The notes beneath the pieces were generated by a model. It saw only the letters and a program-made list of their open reading frames with translations, made no database searches and was not told the origin of the DNA. A stretch of DNA of 8,632 nt from Candidatus Glassiibacteriota bacterium (lineage in GTDB: Bacteria; Gemmatimonadota; Glassbacteria; GWA2-58-10), in NCBI GenBank assembly GCA_016934095.1, contig JAFGTO010000105.1:1-8632 (forward strand), in the 5' to 3' direction. Both the position numbers and the translations under genes were made by a program. Positions 5,870 to 8,632 of the stretch are shown here, one piece after another. Positions within the stretch are counted from its first letter, which is position 1. Each line of letters opens with the position of its first letter.

Positions 5870-6742
5870 ATGAGGGTCGGATTTGTGGGCCTGGGCCTGA
5901 TGGGTGCGCCGATGGCCATGCACCTGATCAGGGCCGGGCTGGAGGTGGCGGTCTACAACCGCAGTCCCGGGAAAGCGGCGCCGCACGGGGAAGCCGGTGC
6001 GGCCGTCTGCGCAAGCCCGGCTGAGCTGGCCGGGCGCTCCCAGGTGGTCCTGATCTGTGTCAGCGACACCGAGGCGGTGGAGTCTGTACTCTTTTCTCCC
6101 GAGGGAGTGGCCGGGGCGCTTGAGCCCGGCGGGTTGATAGTAGACCATTCGACAATCAGCCCCACCGCCACCCGTGAGTTCGCCGCCCGGCTTGCCGGTA
6201 GCGGGATAAGCTTCGTGGATGCCCCGGTGACCGGGGGCACCAAGGGGGCCCTGGAGGGCAAGCTGGTGGCCATGGCCGGCGGCAAGAGCGATGACCTCGA
6301 GCGGGCGCGGCCGGTGCTCGAGCACTACGCGCCCACGGTAGTCCATGTCGGGCCGGTGGGCCAGGGCCAGCTGATCAAGCTCTGCAACAACCTGGTAGGC
6401 AGCCTGCACGTGCTCGCCATGGCCGAGGGCTTTCACTTCGCCGGGGTACTGGGCCTGGACCTGAAACTCACCCACCAGGTGATCGCCTCGGGCGCAGCCG
6501 GCAGTTTCATCTGGGAGAACTGGGGCGGCAGGCTGGTCGAGGGAGACTTGAGCCCCGGGTTCAAGATCGCCCTGCACCACAAGGATATCCGGCTGGTGCT
6601 GGATGAATGCAGGCGGGTGGGCCTCGAGCTGCCGGGCCTGCAGCTGGTGGCCGGCATGTACGAAAAGGCCCTGGCCTTGGGCCTGGGCGAGCTGGGCGAC
6701 CAGGCATTGGTCCGCGTGCTGGAGCAGCGGTCGGGGAAATAA
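5870..6742 (+). CDS. NAD(P)-dependent beta-hydroxyacid dehydrogenase (3-hydroxyisobutyrate dehydrogenase family)
   Basis: This 290-aa cytoplasmic enzyme has the family's usual length. The dinucleotide loop GLGLMGAPMA (7-16) starts the Rossmann domain. The second strand ends VYNRS (28-32); an N-R pair there, instead of an acidic residue, usually goes with NADP(H) preference. DHSTISPT (92-99) and DAPVTGGTKGA (117-127) are the cofactor and substrate loops. GQGQLIKLCNN (164-174) carries the catalytic lysine, K170, with N174; FKIALHHKDIRL (231-242) carries the second conserved lysine, K238. The all-alpha C-terminal domain appears complete. The family reduces or oxidises 3-hydroxyisobutyrate, tartronate semialdehyde, succinic semialdehyde or glyoxylate, and the sequence alone does not say which. 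It stands alone between a terminator-like hairpin and an AT-rich spacer. No clear promoter is seen in the 59 nt before it, so it may depend on read-through past 5810. Confidence 0.92.
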   Translation: MRVGFVGLGLMGAPMAMHLIRAGLEVAVYNRSPGKAAPHGEAGAAVCASPAELAGRSQVVLICVSDTEAVESVLFSPEGVAGALEPGGLIVDHSTISPTATREFAARLAGSGISFVDAPVTGGTKGALEGKLVAMAGGKSDDLERARPVLEHYAPTVVHVGPVGQGQLIKLCNNLVGSLHVLAMAEGFHFAGVLGLDLKLTHQVIASGAAGSFIWENWGGRLVEGDLSPGFKIALHHKDIRLVLDECRRVGLELPGLQLVAGMYEKALALGLGELGDQALVRVLEQRSGK

Positions 6743-7248
6743 AATGTCAGTGCGTAAAAGGGTGAAAGTCATAAATAAAGGATAAGAAGTAATATTACAC
6801 TTTTCCCCTAGTAAATCGTTCTCCATCTCGTAGGCATTGATTGATCAACAGACTTGCATGCTTTTTAATCTTTTCGCAGCAAGGGTATCTATGATATAGG
6901 AGTAAGAGATAATTATTGTGTGAAACATCTTATCCCACATTCCCCATATAAAGATTGAAAGTCGTTTTCGAAACCGGCCTAAAGTATTAAATTCTAAAGA
7001 AAACCACGCGTTCAAGAGGTGCTGAATGGTTCAACTGAAGGGTTAAAGTTTAAGGTAGGTTTCAAAAGTAGTTTCAGGCTGGAATTTCATGGTTCAAAAT
7101 GACCTCAGATGCAAGTCTTCTTGCCTATCTTGTCGGTATCCAATCAGACTCAGAAATAATTATTGATACTCCTGATGAAAACGGCTAATGTATTGCAGCA
7201 AAACTGGTAATCTCTCGATGCAAGTTACAAAAGGACGAAAGATTTCGC
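6743..7248. other. AT-rich intergenic region without a recognisable gene
   Basis: This stretch is visibly AT-rich (roughly 35-40% G+C by eye) beside genes near 60-65%. It holds a 10-bp perfect palindrome GTAATATTAC (6789-6798), a TATAAA (6947-6952) without a matching -35, TTTCGAAA (6966-6973), a 9-mer direct repeat ATGGTTCAA (7026-7034 and 7089-7097), the 10-mer ATAATTATTG twice (6909-6918 and 7156-7165), and a small hairpin GCAAG/CTTGC (7111-7124). No terminator with a T tract follows the dehydrogenase stop. A 29-codon frame at 7099-7188 has no ribosome binding site. I see no family match on either strand. Confidence 0.5.
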
Positions 7249-7292
7249 TCAAAATTGAAAAAGAAGGCTATCTTTTGCTGTTTCAATTTTGA
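7249..7292 (+). promoter_or_regulatory. Perfect 12-bp inverted repeat upstream of the last gene
   Basis: TCAAAATTGAAA (7249-7260) is matched by TTTCAATTTTGA (7281-7292) with a 20-nt spacer. Inside, AAAAGA (7259-7264) can pair with TCTTTT (7271-7276) as an alternative fold. It ends 40 nt before the start codon and has no following T tract. An operator for a dimeric regulator or a structured mRNA leader are both possible. Confidence 0.4.
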
Positions 7293-7322
7293 TAGGGGGA
7301 ATGTCGGTTACCATCTCAATCT

Positions 7323-7327
7323 GGAGG
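7323..7327 (+). promoter_or_regulatory. Ribosome binding site for the last Gfo/Idh/MocA gene
   Basis: GGAGG lies 5 nt before ATG 7333. It supports this start over the in-frame TTG at 7255, which would place 26 unrelated residues before the Tat signal. Confidence 0.8.
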
Positions 7328-7332
7328 TCGCA

Positions 7333-8631
7333 ATGGGCAAGAGCATTCACAGCGGAAAGCAATCACGACGGAACTTTTTCAAGTCCGGTGCTGCAGCGGC
7401 CGCCGGCGCCCTGGCAGGGTTTTCCGTTCTGCGCAATACCTATGGTCAAAACCTCGATCCTATCCGTGTGGGTCTGATCGGCTGCGGCGGTCGAGGCACC
7501 GGTGCGGCCGAGAATTGCCTCAAAGCCGCCCCTAATGTCCAGCTTATCGCCATGGCGGACCTTTTCGAAGACATGCTGGAGAAAAGCCGGGAAAACTTAA
7601 GCAGCCCTGACCGGGAGGGCGGGAGGCTCGAGGGATTCAAAGTCAGGAAAGATTACTGTTTCGTCGGCTGGAACGCCTTCAGGCAACTTCTCCAAACCGA
7701 GGTGGACCTGGTAATCCTGGCCACTCCACCGCATTTCCGTTCTGAACATTTCGAGGCCGCGGTAGAGGCAGGCAAGCATGTTTTCGCCGAAAAACCGGTG
7801 GCAGTGGACCCGGTGGGCATCCGAAGGTTTATCAAAGCCGGCGAGCTCTCCAGGCAGAAAGGGCTGGCGATGGGAGCCGGTACCCAGAGGCGGCACGACC
7901 CGGGTTACCTGGAACACGTGAATAAAATTCAGGACGGCCGGATCGGGGAGATCCTGGCCGCCCGCTGCTTCTGGAACCAGGGTTACCTCTGGAAGCGGGA
8001 CCGCCAGCCCGGCTGGTCGGACATGGAGTTTCAGATTCGCAACTGGAACTACTTCGACTGGGTCTCGGGCGACCACATCGTCGAGCAGCACGTTCACAAC
8101 TTGGATGTGATTAACTGGGTGCTGGGAGCTCATCCGCTGAAAGCTTACGGCGTCGGCGGGCGCCAGCAGCGCACTCAGGAGGTCTACGGCAACATCTACG
8201 ACCATTTCGCCATCGATTATGAATATGAAAACGGCCTGCACCTGATCAGCATGTGCCGCCAACAGGAAAACACCGACCACCTGATCGGCGAATACTTTAC
8301 CGGCAGTCTCGGAACCGCCGAAAGCCATGCCGACAATAGATTCATGATCAGAGGGCGCAATCTCTGGAGGTACGACGGAAAGCCGGTGGATGCCTGGCAG
8401 CAGGAGCATATCGATCTGATCGCGAGCATCCGTAAGGGGGAGCCTTACAACGAGGCCCAAAACGTGGCCGAATCAACCCTCACTGCCATCATGGGCCGTC
8501 AGGCCGCCTATACCGGCAACACAGTTACCTGGGAGGAAATGATGGCGTCTGAGATAGATCTCTCCCCTGCCAAGTACGAGTTCGGGCCGCTGCCGGTGCG
8601 ACCCGTGCCCATCCCAGGGAAACGCGACTAA
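7333..8631 (+). CDS. Tat-exported Gfo/Idh/MocA family oxidoreductase
   Basis: This 432-aa protein has a twin-arginine signal SRRNFFK (11-17) followed by an alanine-rich hydrophobic run (18-32), so the folded, cofactor-bound enzyme is probably moved to the periplasm or cell surface. The Rossmann loop is GLIGCGGRGTG (47-57). AEKPVAVD (152-159) carries the family's E-K-P, whose lysine (K154) is the usual catalytic/cofactor residue. GDHIVEQHVHNLDVINWVLG (246-265) is the helix of the substrate domain that supplies the conserved D/H pair. This subgroup, with the EQxVHNLD motif and Tat signal, is common in Planctomycetes and related polysaccharide degraders. It typically acts on sugars, inositols or sugar acids, but the substrate is not known. 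It differs from the GH109 protein in this window, which lacks the EKP motif (TEVPAA at that place), so the two are not simple duplicates. The gene ends one base before the window edge. Confidence 0.9.
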   Translation: MGKSIHSGKQSRRNFFKSGAAAAAGALAGFSVLRNTYGQNLDPIRVGLIGCGGRGTGAAENCLKAAPNVQLIAMADLFEDMLEKSRENLSSPDREGGRLEGFKVRKDYCFVGWNAFRQLLQTEVDLVILATPPHFRSEHFEAAVEAGKHVFAEKPVAVDPVGIRRFIKAGELSRQKGLAMGAGTQRRHDPGYLEHVNKIQDGRIGEILAARCFWNQGYLWKRDRQPGWSDMEFQIRNWNYFDWVSGDHIVEQHVHNLDVINWVLGAHPLKAYGVGGRQQRTQEVYGNIYDHFAIDYEYENGLHLISMCRQQENTDHLIGEYFTGSLGTAESHADNRFMIRGRNLWRYDGKPVDAWQQEHIDLIASIRKGEPYNEAQNVAESTLTAIMGRQAAYTGNTVTWEEMMASEIDLSPAKYEFGPLPVRPVPIPGKRD

Positions 8632-8632
8632 G

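Noticed and set aside
4256..6826. An 856-codon open frame on the - strand, antisense to the GH109 and dehydrogenase genes
   Set aside because: Both + strand genes have complete family motifs and strong ribosome binding sites. The antisense frame has no recognisable domain, is rich in H, A, G, P and Q as expected for the complement of GC-rich codons, and runs through two terminator-like hairpins.
7091..7104. GGTTCAAAATGACC as a tRNA T-arm
   Set aside because: No acceptor stem, anticodon arm or D-arm can be placed around it.
7597..8460. A 287-codon - strand frame inside the last Gfo/Idh/MocA gene
   Set aside because: The + strand protein is complete and motif-rich; the antisense frame matches nothing and has no start signals.

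Overview
The window is high-GC bacterial DNA (coding regions roughly 60-65% G+C by eye). It carries seven protein genes: six on the + strand, one on the - strand. No rRNA, tRNA, CRISPR array or intact mobile element is visible. The gene mix is a fused-type spermidine-synthase-like protein, Tat-exported Gfo/Idh/MocA oxidoreductases including a GH109 glycosidase, and a short type of nicotinate phosphoribosyltransferase (NAPRTase). This resembles uncultured, polysaccharide-degrading lineages of the FCB or PVC superphyla. That placement rests on gene content only and is weak.

Left part (1-2160): the 3' end of a spermidine-synthase-like gene is followed after 14 nt by an unrecognised 384-aa gene. 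Its two halves look like a SLOG-like nucleotide-binding region and a region with DUF2971/AbiGi-like motifs. A hairpin at 2114-2133 with T-rich flanks on both strands ends this unit and the convergent gene to its right.

Middle (2180-5810): a PEBP (YbhB/YbcL-type) gene on the - strand, probably with a signal peptide, is separated from the + strand genes by a spacer holding two GC-rich palindromes of REP type. A partial inverted copy of this element lies about 2.7 kb downstream. Next come an NAPRTase gene (NAD salvage) with a plausible sigma-70 promoter and a 5' leader of about 110 nt, and a GH109-type, Tat-exported, NAD-dependent glycosidase of the alpha-N-acetylgalactosaminidase family. Two terminator-like hairpins follow the GH109 gene.

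Right part (5811-8632): a beta-hydroxyacid dehydrogenase of the 3-hydroxyisobutyrate dehydrogenase family, an unusually AT-rich spacer of 590 nt with a perfect 12-bp inverted repeat near its end, and a second Tat-exported Gfo/Idh/MocA oxidoreductase whose stop codon lies one base from the window edge.

The common thread is pyridine nucleotide biochemistry: one NAD salvage enzyme sits next to three NAD(P)-binding enzymes, two of them exported already folded by Tat. A role in sugar or amino-sugar catabolism at the cell envelope is a reasonable inference, but substrates cannot be read from the sequence. I saw no complete defence, mobile or biosynthetic system. The most novel-looking item is the uncharacterised gene at 923-2077.
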